64,000 bases of DNA from the NCBI GenBank assembly GCA_964514485.1, contig CAZEWG010000002.1:62001-126000 (forward strand), given 5' to 3'. Both the position numbers and the translations under genes were made by a program. Of this stretch, positions 50,695 through 58,558 are shown piece by piece (the stretch's first letter is position 1; each line of letters begins with the position of its first letter). Source of the DNA: JAEZAA01 sp964514485. GTDB taxonomy: Bacteria; Pseudomonadota; Gammaproteobacteria; Pseudomonadales; Oleiphilaceae. The notes under the pieces were generated by a model. That model searched no databases and had not been told where the DNA came from. It was given only the letters and a program-made list of their open reading frames with translations.

Positions 50695-50958
50695 CGGGCT
50701 TTAGCTGGTTTTTTGATTTAACGGGCACTGTTGACGTGCCGCCCAGCGGTCAATCCTTCCTTGTGATGCGCTCCGGGCTGAGCCGAAGTCGGCTTCAGCC
50801 GGGGCTGTCGTTCAGAAATTTTCATCTCGCAAACCACCGTCTTGATGTGGACATCTATAACCTAGTTTAGGTGCCCGTGCTGTTCGTCCTGGCGGGGGCC
50901 GGTTTAGGTGCCTGCGGGGCCTATTAAAAAGGGCTGGGTCAAGGTGGGAGGGGCAGCC

Positions 50959-52290
50959 ATGGCAGATTTACCCTTGGAAACTCAGGAAGCAATCCGCAAA
51001 GCCGCCTCGGTGTTGACCGGAGAGCCGGATGACTACATCCCGTTGCAAAGGATGCTGAGAAACAAGTCCTTTGTACTGTTGGGCGAGGCAACCCACGGGA
51101 CCCATGACTTCTACCAGGCGCGGGTGACGATCACCAAGCAGCTGATTACCGAACATGGCCTGAGTGCCATCGCGATCGAGGGAGACTGGCCATCGGCCTT
51201 TCGGGTTAACCGCTATGTGCGCTGGCAGGGAGGTGATCAGTCCGCGGATGAGGCGTTGTCTGACTTCCGGCGTTTCCCCATGTGGATGTGGCGAAATACC
51301 GTAGTCCAGGAATTCGTTGACTGGTTGCGCGAACATAACCGGGGTTTGCCGCCGAATCGACAGGTTGGCTTCTATGGGCTGGATATGTATAGCCTCTATG
51401 AGTCCGCGGCAGCGGTGGTGGAGTATCTGGAACAGGTGGACCCCGGGGCGGCTCGGCTGGCCCGGCAACGTTATGGCTGCCTGGAACACGCCAGCGATGA
51501 GCGACACTATGGCTATGGTGTCACGCTTGGGCGGCAGGGCTCTTGCGAGGATGAGGTCGTCAAGCAGCTTCAGGATCTCCGCAACAAGGCGTTTTCCTAT
51601 ATCCAGGGGCAGGGTATGACGGCGGAGGACGAACTCTTCCAGGCGGAGCAGAACGCCCGTCTGGTTCAGAGCGCGGAAGCCTATTACCGGCAAATGTTCA
51701 GCAGCCGTATCAATACCTGGAACCTACGAGACAGCCATATGAGCGAGACGCTGGACAACCTGCATCTCCACCTGTCCAGACAGCAGGGGCACTCCGCCCG
51801 GATTGCGGTCTGGGCCCACAACTCTCACCTGGGGGATGCCCGCGCCACGGATATGGGGCGACGGGGTGAGCACAATGTCGGTCAACTGGCGCGTCAGCGC
51901 TATGCCAATGACTGTGTTCTGGTGGGCCTGACCACCTACCGGGGTACGGTGTCCGCAAGTTCCGACTGGGATGGCCCGGTAGAGCGCAAGCGGGTACGCC
52001 CGGCGGTGCCCGGCAGTATTGAAGATATTCTGCATCGGACTCATCTGGAACGCTTTATTCTTCCCCTCCAGGGCGCTCTGGCCGAGCCCCTGAGAGAATC
52101 CCGCCTGCAGCGGGCAATTGGAGTGCTGTATCTGCCGGAGTCGGAGCGGGCCAGCCATTATTTTCGCTGCCGCTTGGCTGACCAGTTTGATGTGATCCTG
52201 CACTTTGATGAAACCCGCGCCTTGGAACCCCTGGATTCCACCTCGGAATGGGTCTTGGGAGAGGAGGAAACCTATCCGTTTGGGTTGTAG
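50959..52290 (+). CDS. Erythromycin esterase family protein
   Basis: A 443-residue protein of the EreA/EreB family, which in pathogens hydrolyses macrolides; environmental members often act on other esters or are of unknown role, so resistance must not be assumed. The conserved motifs are GEATHGTHDFYQAR (with the catalytic-site Glu and His), IAIEGDWPSAFRVNRYV, and GFYGLDMYSLYESA with Asp/Tyr. AVWAHNSHLGDAR provides the further conserved His pair. GGGAGGGG precedes the ATG at 50959; 264 bases upstream hold no gene. The C-terminus ends normally. Confidence 0.88.
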   Translation: MADLPLETQEAIRKAASVLTGEPDDYIPLQRMLRNKSFVLLGEATHGTHDFYQARVTITKQLITEHGLSAIAIEGDWPSAFRVNRYVRWQGGDQSADEALSDFRRFPMWMWRNTVVQEFVDWLREHNRGLPPNRQVGFYGLDMYSLYESAAAVVEYLEQVDPGAARLARQRYGCLEHASDERHYGYGVTLGRQGSCEDEVVKQLQDLRNKAFSYIQGQGMTAEDELFQAEQNARLVQSAEAYYRQMFSSRINTWNLRDSHMSETLDNLHLHLSRQQGHSARIAVWAHNSHLGDARATDMGRRGEHNVGQLARQRYANDCVLVGLTTYRGTVSASSDWDGPVERKRVRPAVPGSIEDILHRTHLERFILPLQGALAEPLRESRLQRAIGVLYLPESERASHYFRCRLADQFDVILHFDETRALEPLDSTSEWVLGEEETYPFGL

Positions 52291-52424
52291 CCAAAAAGAA
52301 TTGATGTCTGTTTTCAGAGACGATTCCTAAATGAGAGTAGCACCGGACTTTACAATAGGCGGGGCGTGGTCTGACTACGCCGGCATCATCGGTATGAACT
52401 CTGAGAAAAGGAAGCGCGGCCTTG

Positions 52425-53597
52425 ATGAAAATTAATGAGCGTACCTATCGCATTGGTATTTCTGGTTCCTATGGCGGCTTGAACCTGGGAGATGAGGCCA
52501 TTCTGGAAGCGATCGTATCTCAGCTCAGACAAAGTTTGTCGGTGGAGATAACGGTGTTTTCCCGCAACGCGGAGCACACCCTACGAAATCAGGATGTGGA
52601 GCGGGCGGTGCCGGTGCGGGAGCTGACCCGTGACGAGGCGCGGGCTGAAGTGGCCCGGCTTGACCTGCTGGTGCTGGGCGGTGGCGGAATTCTGTTCGAC
52701 AAAGAGGTGGATATCTATCTGCGGGAAGTGCTGCTGGCCAATGAGCTGGGCATACCGGTGATGGTGTATGCAATCAGCGCCGGCCCCCTCAAGCATGCCA
52801 GCGCCCGGTCCCTGGTGCGGGAAGCGCTCACCCCGGCGGCTGTCATTACCGTGCGAGATCGCCAGGGCCGCCAGTTGCTGGAAGAGGTTGGGCTTCATCG
52901 TCCGATCCTGCTGACGGCGGACCCGGCCTTTCTGATTGAAGCCATGCCGATCCCGGAAGACCGGCTTCGCTGTGAAGGCCTGCCGGAAGGGCGTCGCCTG
53001 GTCGGTTTTTCCGTGCGCGAGCCAGGGCCCGCGGCGCCAGATATTGATGTGGAGCATTACCATCGCCTGCTAGCCAATGCCGCGGACTTTATTGTGGACC
53101 GCCTGCAGGCCGAGGTGGTGTTTGTGCCCATGGAGCGGGAGCGTATGGACCTGCAGCACAGTCACGCGGTGGTGTCCCAGATGCAGTGCGCCCATCATGC
53201 CACCATTTTGAAAGGGGTCTATCGCCCCGGCGAGATCCTCAGCCTGGTGAAACGGTTTGAGTTTGTGGTGGGCATGCGCCTTCACTTTCTGTTGTTTGCC
53301 GCCCGCCAGGGGGTGCCTTTTGTGGCCTTGCCCTATGCCTCCAAGGTCAGTGGCCTGATTCAGGATCTGGATATGGAAATGCCCCCCCTGGAAGATGTGA
53401 ACACCGGGCGGCTGTTGGCCACCATTGACCGCTCCTGGGATATGCGTCACCGGCTACGGCAGAACATTCAGGAACGGGTCCCCATGCTTCAACAGCGAGC
53501 ACGGGAAAATAACCTGCATCTGGTAGAGGTTCTGACCCGAGCCCACCAACAAGAGGACGGGCGGAGGGAAATCCATGCCGACGCTGCAGAAGCCTGA
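52425..53597 (+). CDS. Polysaccharide pyruvyl transferase family protein (CsaB-like)
   Basis: A 390-residue cytoplasmic enzyme of the pyruvyltransferase family (CsaB/WcaK type), which adds ketal-linked pyruvate to a sugar of a surface polymer. Signature segments are SGSYGGLNLGDEAILEAIV at the N-terminus, DLLVLGGGGILFDKE, and the C-terminal GMRLHFLLFAARQGVPFVALPY with the conserved His/Arg/Gln donor-site residues. Start ATG 52425 or the adjacent TTG 52422, whose ribosome site is better spaced; I list the ATG. It overlaps the FAD oxidoreductase gene by 23 bases, indicating coupled translation. Confidence 0.85.
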   Translation: MKINERTYRIGISGSYGGLNLGDEAILEAIVSQLRQSLSVEITVFSRNAEHTLRNQDVERAVPVRELTRDEARAEVARLDLLVLGGGGILFDKEVDIYLREVLLANELGIPVMVYAISAGPLKHASARSLVREALTPAAVITVRDRQGRQLLEEVGLHRPILLTADPAFLIEAMPIPEDRLRCEGLPEGRRLVGFSVREPGPAAPDIDVEHYHRLLANAADFIVDRLQAEVVFVPMERERMDLQHSHAVVSQMQCAHHATILKGVYRPGEILSLVKRFEFVVGMRLHFLLFAARQGVPFVALPYASKVSGLIQDLDMEMPPLEDVNTGRLLATIDRSWDMRHRLRQNIQERVPMLQQRARENNLHLVEVLTRAHQQEDGRREIHADAAEA

Positions 53598-54993
53598 GCA
53601 GCGCCGCACCGTCGTGCTGCCTCCCCGCAAGGCCTGTCTGGCCGCGGAAACGGATGTTCTGGTGGTGGGAGGCGGGCCAGCCGGGTTGGGCGCAGCTTTG
53701 GGGGCGGCCCGTGCGGGCGCCCAGGTGATTTTGGCGGAGCGCTACGGCTTTCTGGGAGGTAATGCGACGGCGGCGCTGGTCATGCCCCTGATGTCCTTCC
53801 ATACCCAGCGACACACCTTCGCCAAGGCCGGCATCACCAGCCTGCTACCCGGCGATCATGGACCTGGTGATCCGGTGATCGCCGGGGTGGTGCTGGACCT
53901 GATTGAGCGACTGGTGCGGGTGGGGGGAGCCATTGCGCCCTCCCTGGACACTGGCTACGTTGTGCCGTTTGATCCAGAACTGTTCAAGATGGTGGCGCTG
54001 GACTTGCTGGATGAGGCCGGCGTTCAACTGCTGCTTCACGCCTTCGCCAGCGATGTGGTGGGCAGCGATCAGGTGGAAGGCGTGGTTTTTGAAACCAAGT
54101 CAGGTCCCTTGGTTATCAAGGCCCGCACCATTGTCGACTGTACCGGTGATGGCGACATTGCCGCCCGGGCGGGTGCCCCCTATGAAGTGGGCCGGCCGTT
54201 GGATGGGCTGGTGCAGCCCATGACCCTGATGTTTCGGATGGGGGAGTTTGAGCGGGCCGGCTTTGAGGAATATGTCCGACAAAATCCGACCCAGTGGCGT
54301 GGGGTGCATGGTCTGTGGGACCTGATTGAAAAGGCCACCACAGCAGGAGACCTGGTGCTGGAGCGGGAGGATATTCTCCTGTTCGCCACTCCCCATGAAC
54401 GAGAGCTGGCGGTGAACTCCACCCGGGTCACCCAGGTGCTGGGCACCGATGTCTGGGATCTGAGCTACGCGGAATGGCACAGTCGGCGGCAAATGCGACA
54501 GATTGTTCAGTTTCTGCGGCAGTACGTGCCGGGGTTTGAACGGTCGTATGCGATTCAAAGCGGGGTCACGATCGGCGTGAGAGAGACCCGGCGGATTATG
54601 GGCGAGCATTACCTGACGGCCGAGCAGCTGCTTAATGTGTGTCGTTTTGAGGATGTGATCGCCCGGGGCAGCTATCCGCTGGATATCCATAACCCGGAAG
54701 GGCGGGGAACGGTACTCAAGCGCCTGCCTGACGGCGAAGCCTATGATATTCCACTGCGTTGCCTGATCCCCCGCAAGGTTGACAACATGCTCCTGGCCGG
54801 CCGCTGCATCTCGGGAACCCATGAAGCCCTGTCATCCTACCGGGTGATGCCCATTGCCATGGCAACGGGACAGGCCGCGGGAGTCTGTGCGGCGATGGCG
54901 GCGCATCTGCAGCGTTCAGTGCGCGAGGTGCCTGCGGCGGCGGTGCAGCAGGAATTGATCCGCCAGGGGGCCAACTTGGGCAATCCCGGATAA
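53575..54993 (+). CDS. FAD-dependent oxidoreductase (FAD_oxidored type)
   Basis: A 472-residue protein with an N-terminal FAD-binding Rossmann motif VLVVGGGPAGLGAALGAARA and E-R end of strand 2 in ILAERYGFLGGNATA. A conserved GDGDIAARAGAPYEVGRP segment and the C-terminal NMLLAGRCISGTHEALSS with RVMPIAMATGQAAG (the second nucleotide-contact region) place it in the PF12831 FAD_oxidored group, whose substrates are seldom known. It overlaps the end of the pyruvyltransferase gene, so the two probably act together, perhaps on a polysaccharide or amino-acid derivative. This pairing is an inference. Confidence 0.82.
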   Translation: MPTLQKPEQRRTVVLPPRKACLAAETDVLVVGGGPAGLGAALGAARAGAQVILAERYGFLGGNATAALVMPLMSFHTQRHTFAKAGITSLLPGDHGPGDPVIAGVVLDLIERLVRVGGAIAPSLDTGYVVPFDPELFKMVALDLLDEAGVQLLLHAFASDVVGSDQVEGVVFETKSGPLVIKARTIVDCTGDGDIAARAGAPYEVGRPLDGLVQPMTLMFRMGEFERAGFEEYVRQNPTQWRGVHGLWDLIEKATTAGDLVLEREDILLFATPHERELAVNSTRVTQVLGTDVWDLSYAEWHSRRQMRQIVQFLRQYVPGFERSYAIQSGVTIGVRETRRIMGEHYLTAEQLLNVCRFEDVIARGSYPLDIHNPEGRGTVLKRLPDGEAYDIPLRCLIPRKVDNMLLAGRCISGTHEALSSYRVMPIAMATGQAAGVCAAMAAHLQRSVREVPAAAVQQELIRQGANLGNPG

Positions 54994-55094
54994 GAGAGCC
55001 TGAAAACGGTGGACATCAGGAATTTGTAGCCGTTTAATTAACGGTTAAAGATGAAAGCTGTACGTGTGTTCCTGCCGTTTTATAGGTTTTTCCC

Positions 55095-55439
55095 GTGGAA
55101 AGTGAACATTTCAATATGGAGACTGCGTTGCTAGCCGCGCAGTCCCTGGAAGCAGTCTTTGCTCGACGTACTCACCGGCGCAAGTTCATGGGACAGGTTG
55201 TCATTGTGCCCGGTCAGCTCGGCGATGCGTTGCGGCTGCCCCACATCATTGAAAAGTTGCAAAGTAAGTCTGGCAAACGCAGACAGTCCGGACTGGAGGC
55301 ATTCCAGACCCTGTGGGATACCCTGTCTGAATCCACCCGGGAGCAGGCGCTGCGGGAAATCGGCTGGTACAACCCTCAGGAGCTGGACTGGGAAGATCAG
55401 CGCTCCAACCGTCGACCGCTCTATCAAAAAGGCCATTGA
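55095..55439 (+). CDS. Hypothetical protein, 114 residues
   Basis: A soluble, helical protein without signal peptide or recognised motif, rich in Arg, Lys, Glu and Leu (e.g. RRQSGLEAFQTLWDTLSESTREQALREIGW). GTG at 55095 is used; ATG at 55116 is an alternative and neither has a strong ribosome site. The composition and codon pattern look coding. It stands between the FAD oxidoreductase and a convergent lipoprotein gene. Function unknown. Confidence 0.45.
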   Translation: MESEHFNMETALLAAQSLEAVFARRTHRRKFMGQVVIVPGQLGDALRLPHIIEKLQSKSGKRRQSGLEAFQTLWDTLSESTREQALREIGWYNPQELDWEDQRSNRRPLYQKGH

Positions 55440-55522
55440 ATCGCTTTCCCGGCGGCGACGCTCCACTGCGACTCACTCGGTGTTAGGCCCAGCCGCTCTG
55501 GCAAGCTGTTAGAGCCTGATCG

Positions 55523-55867
55523 CTACTCTGCCTTGGAATCCTTCCGGGGGTTTTTGAGGGTGTCATCGGTGCGAGAGGGTGCCTGCGTGACATTTTCCTC
55601 CGGGTCGGCGCCCCCTTCGAGAATATCCTCCGGTTCGATTTCCATATCCTCTACTTCTGAATCTGGTGTTGCGGCCTTTTGCTCTTGGTTTGCTCCGGCT
55701 TGGCGTTCCTCCTGGCTGGTGGCTGCGGGTGTGGCCGGTTCGCCGGATTCGGGCTGGTCGGTACCCAGTAATGGCGCGGCACAGCCGCCCACCAACATCA
55801 GGAAAAGCACCAGCAAGAGGATGATGGCCAGCCGGAAGCGCCAACTTTTGTGATGATGGTTCGTCAT
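55523..55867 (-). CDS. Small acidic lipoprotein
   Basis: A 114-residue lipoprotein. The N-terminus is basic (MTNHHHKSWRFR) and is followed by a strong hydrophobic run and the lipobox LMLVGGC (Cys29). The mature part is a low-complexity acidic region of Glu, Asp, Ala, Thr and Pro (e.g. EVEDMEIEPEDILEGGADPEE) with a basic end (NPRKDSKAE). No domain is recognised. GGGAGG lies seven bases before the ATG. It is divergent from the hemerythrin gene across a 341-base gap. Confidence 0.65.
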   Translation of the reverse strand: MTNHHHKSWRFRLAIILLLVLFLMLVGGCAAPLLGTDQPESGEPATPAATSQEERQAGANQEQKAATPDSEVEDMEIEPEDILEGGADPEENVTQAPSRTDDTLKNPRKDSKAE

Positions 55868-56208
55868 AACCTTAACCTCCCACGCTTCACATCAAGAAAG
55901 ACTCCTCTCCACAAATTCTATGGCTGAGGCGGTCTTTGAGATGGCGAGGCCAATGCCGTCCAAGCGTTCACTTTGGGGTGTCGACAGAAGATCGCCGCGG
56001 GCACCGGCCACTGCAAAATTTACAAATCAACCTGGGAGAATCGACTTCATCTTCAAGGGTTTGGCTGCGTGGCGAGAGCCTGATCAACAGGGGTACGGGC
56101 CGCCAGGCGGGGCAGGGTCGTTAAACCCATACAAAATGTCTTAAATGGTGTGAACTTTGCTCCAGGCTTTCAGGAGCGGTCAGGATCAGGATTCAGAAAG
56201 GAGAAGGG
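55868..56208. other. Divergent intergenic region, lipoprotein / hemerythrin
   Basis: 341 bases with no supported gene; the short frames here have no ribosome site and unlikely composition. It should contain the divergent promoters, but I can place none with confidence. A TACAAAAT run lies at about 56130 before the hemerythrin gene. Confidence 0.4.
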
Positions 56209-56670
56209 ATGATGGATATCTATACCAAGCTCAAGGAAGATCACGACAAGATGAAGAAGATCATGGACAAGATCGCCAAGACCTCAACGGGCTCCACCGC
56301 TACCCGGAAAAAGTTGTTCATGCAGCTTAAAAACGAGCTGTTTGCCCATGCCAAGGTGGAGGAGGCGGTGTTTTACACCAGTATCCAGTCCCGTCAGAAC
56401 CTGAAGGAGGATGTGCTGGAGGCCTACAATGAGCATCGCATGATTGCCATGCTGCTCGATGAGCTGGACACCATTCCCAAGGGGAATGATCAGTGGCTGG
56501 CTAAGTTTCACTTCCTGAAGGAGCTGGTGGAGCACCACGTGGAAGATGAAGAAAATGAAGTGTTTCCCAAGGCCGAAGAGATCCTCAGCGATAAAAAGGC
56601 AGAGGAGCTGGGCGAGCTGATGGTGCAGCGGGAGCAGGCCGTGATTGAGGCCTTGCATCCCATTCAGTGA
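56209..56670 (+). CDS. Hemerythrin HHE-domain protein
   Basis: A 153-residue soluble, helical protein. The metal ligands of the HHE cation-binding fold are visible: His12 in KEDHDKMKK, His in FAHAKVEEAVFY with the following Glu, His in YNEHRMIAMLL, and HHVEDEENEVFPKAE near the C-terminus. Members bind a di-iron centre and are tied to oxygen or nitric-oxide sensing and iron-sulfur protection. AAGGAG supports either of two adjacent ATGs (56209, 56212). It precedes the lipase-like gene by 135 bases. Confidence 0.88.
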   Translation: MMDIYTKLKEDHDKMKKIMDKIAKTSTGSTATRKKLFMQLKNELFAHAKVEEAVFYTSIQSRQNLKEDVLEAYNEHRMIAMLLDELDTIPKGNDQWLAKFHFLKELVEHHVEDEENEVFPKAEEILSDKKAEELGELMVQREQAVIEALHPIQ

Positions 56671-56805
56671 GGCCCGATTTATGTGCAGGCGCCTCTTGCG
56701 GTGAAAGGCGTTTCCGGGCATTATCGGTGTACAACTGTTCACTGGATTGGCTCGCTCTCAAAATGACCGGGAACTGTCTGTCACTGAATTAGAAGGAGTT
56801 TGCCC

Positions 56806-58053
56806 ATGGAGTCTCAAGGAACCTTTCTGCAGGGTGCCGTGAAAAGCCTGAAAACCCTGGTGGTGGGTGGCAGTCAGGTGGTGGAGGGGGTCCATAGTGC
56901 CGTGCTCAACCAGGTGGCGGCGCTGGCCCCGGTGCCGGCTCCCGTGTCCATGATTACCCGGCTGGTTTATCGCAGTATCCGGGAAATCGCCGCGCTGGCG
57001 GGCTCCAGTGCCGAGGCCATTCTGACCCTGAATCCGCAACAGGACGCTCCGGGGCGGCTGGAGCCTTGGCAATTGCACCTGGTCAGTGCGTTCAATGGGG
57101 CCTTCGGTGATCATTTTGAACGGGAGGGGCACCCCTGGACGATTTCCATGGGTTTTTATCGCAAGGGGCAGCCCTTGTCCCTCAACGCCCAGGAGCTGAC
57201 AGCGGCCCTGGAAGCTCCTTCTCCCCATCTGGTGTTGTTCCTGCATGGCCTGGGCATGAATGAGCTGGGCTGGTCGCGAACACAGGAGCCGAGTTTCGGA
57301 GCCCGACTGGAGGCGGAGGCAGATTGTACGTCCCTGTGGCTACGCTATAACACCGGGCGCCATATCTATGAAAACGGCCAGGAGCTGGCCCGACTGTTGG
57401 AAGCCCTGGTGGAATCCTACCCCGTGGCCGTTCAGAGCCTGACGCTGGTCGGACATAGTATGGGGGGGCTGGTTTCCCGCAGTGCCGCCTATTATGCCAA
57501 ACGCGCTCAATATCAATGGACTCGCCACCTGCGCGGGATCTGTACCCTGGGCTCACCCCATCAGGGCGCTCATCTGGAACATATCGGCAACTGGTTCAGC
57601 CACTTACTGACCACGACCCCTTATTCACTGCCCCTGTCCCAGATTGGCCGTCTGCGCAGCGTTGGCATCAAGGACTTGCGTCATGGCAGCCTGATCGAAG
57701 AGGACTGGCACGGCCGGGATCGCGACTCCGTTTTGTCCTTCGTGCCCCAGCCGGTTCCGCTGCTTCCCGAGGTGCGCTACTTACTGGTGGCCTCCACCCT
57801 GGGACAAGCCACCCGTGGGGCGGCCTCCAAAGTACTGGGAGACGGGCTGGTGAGCCCGGGCAGCGCCCTCAAGCCTCGCACCGGCACTGATCAGGAGCTG
57901 CCCGGACAGGTGACCCGAGCCGTTCTCCAAGGGGTTGGGCACATTGAGCTATTGAACCGTGCGGAAGTCTACCAGCAACTGCTGCCTTGGTATCTGTATC
58001 AAGTACGGGGTCAGGCCCAGCCGGCCTTGCCCAGCTTGGCGGAGCCGGGCTGA
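56806..58053 (+). CDS. Esterase/lipase with alpha/beta-hydrolase fold
   Basis: A 415-residue protein. The first 150 residues are Ala/Val-rich with helices (VVEGVHSAVLNQVAAL) and not part of the hydrolase core. The core has HGLGMNELGWSR for the oxyanion strand, the nucleophile elbow LVGHSMGGLVSR, LGSPHQGAHLEHIGNWF, and the catalytic His in VLQGVGHIELLNRAE. Spacing and the GHSMGG motif suggest a lipase of the class that acts on lipids. No signal peptide is clear, so the location is uncertain. ATG 56806 has AAGGAG seven bases upstream. Confidence 0.82.
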   Translation: MESQGTFLQGAVKSLKTLVVGGSQVVEGVHSAVLNQVAALAPVPAPVSMITRLVYRSIREIAALAGSSAEAILTLNPQQDAPGRLEPWQLHLVSAFNGAFGDHFEREGHPWTISMGFYRKGQPLSLNAQELTAALEAPSPHLVLFLHGLGMNELGWSRTQEPSFGARLEAEADCTSLWLRYNTGRHIYENGQELARLLEALVESYPVAVQSLTLVGHSMGGLVSRSAAYYAKRAQYQWTRHLRGICTLGSPHQGAHLEHIGNWFSHLLTTTPYSLPLSQIGRLRSVGIKDLRHGSLIEEDWHGRDRDSVLSFVPQPVPLLPEVRYLLVASTLGQATRGAASKVLGDGLVSPGSALKPRTGTDQELPGQVTRAVLQGVGHIELLNRAEVYQQLLPWYLYQVRGQAQPALPSLAEPG

Positions 58054-58131
58054 AGGTGAGCAGGAGTCGCTTCCTTGCGTCCCGGGTGGGACTATGGACA
58101 ATGGTCTCTCACACTATCAAAGGAGATCATC

Positions 58132-58392
58132 ATGGACGTCCAAAAGCCCAACACCCAGTTGCAGACTGAAATTGAAGCGGCGGCGTTTCGCCGGCTGGTC
58201 AAGCACCTTCAGGAGCACACCGAGGTGCAAAACATTGACCTGATGAATCTGGCCGGCTTTTGCCGAAACTGCCTGGCCAAATGGTATCGGGCCGAGGCGG
58301 AGAGCCGGGGGCTGGCGATTTCGGACCCGGAAGCCCGTCACTTGATCTATGGTATGCCGTATGAGGAATGGAAGGCGAAGTACCAGAAATAG
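58132..58392 (+). CDS. DUF1244 family protein
   Basis: An 86-residue soluble protein. The DUF1244 core FRRLVKHLQEHTEVQNIDLMN, the GFCRNCLAKWYRAEAESRG segment with its Cys-x-x-Cys-like pair, and YGMPYEEWKAKYQ are all seen. The family is common in proteobacteria and of unknown function. ATG at 58132 has AAAGGAG upstream. It lies between the lipase-like gene and acnA, on the same strand. Confidence 0.88.
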   Translation: MDVQKPNTQLQTEIEAAAFRRLVKHLQEHTEVQNIDLMNLAGFCRNCLAKWYRAEAESRGLAISDPEARHLIYGMPYEEWKAKYQK

Positions 58393-58558
58393 CTTTCCCC
58401 AACGTCACCTTTGAGGTTGATTTTCCTGGTTCGATAACTCCCGAAAGCCACTGTTTAATGTAACGGTGACAGCGTCGGTGGGAGCCAGATGCCTGGATTG
58501 GACCGGGAGCCACTCTTGCTCGGCCAACGAGGGCATTTAATCGTCAGGAGGAACGAAC

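Noticed and set aside
50959..52290. Macrolide-resistance label for the erythromycin-esterase-like gene
   Set aside because: The family is broad in environmental bacteria and no resistance context or mobile element is present; only the family name is kept.
55920..56144. 74-codon frame in the lipoprotein/hemerythrin gap
   Set aside because: No ribosome site; composition is not like the neighbouring genes.
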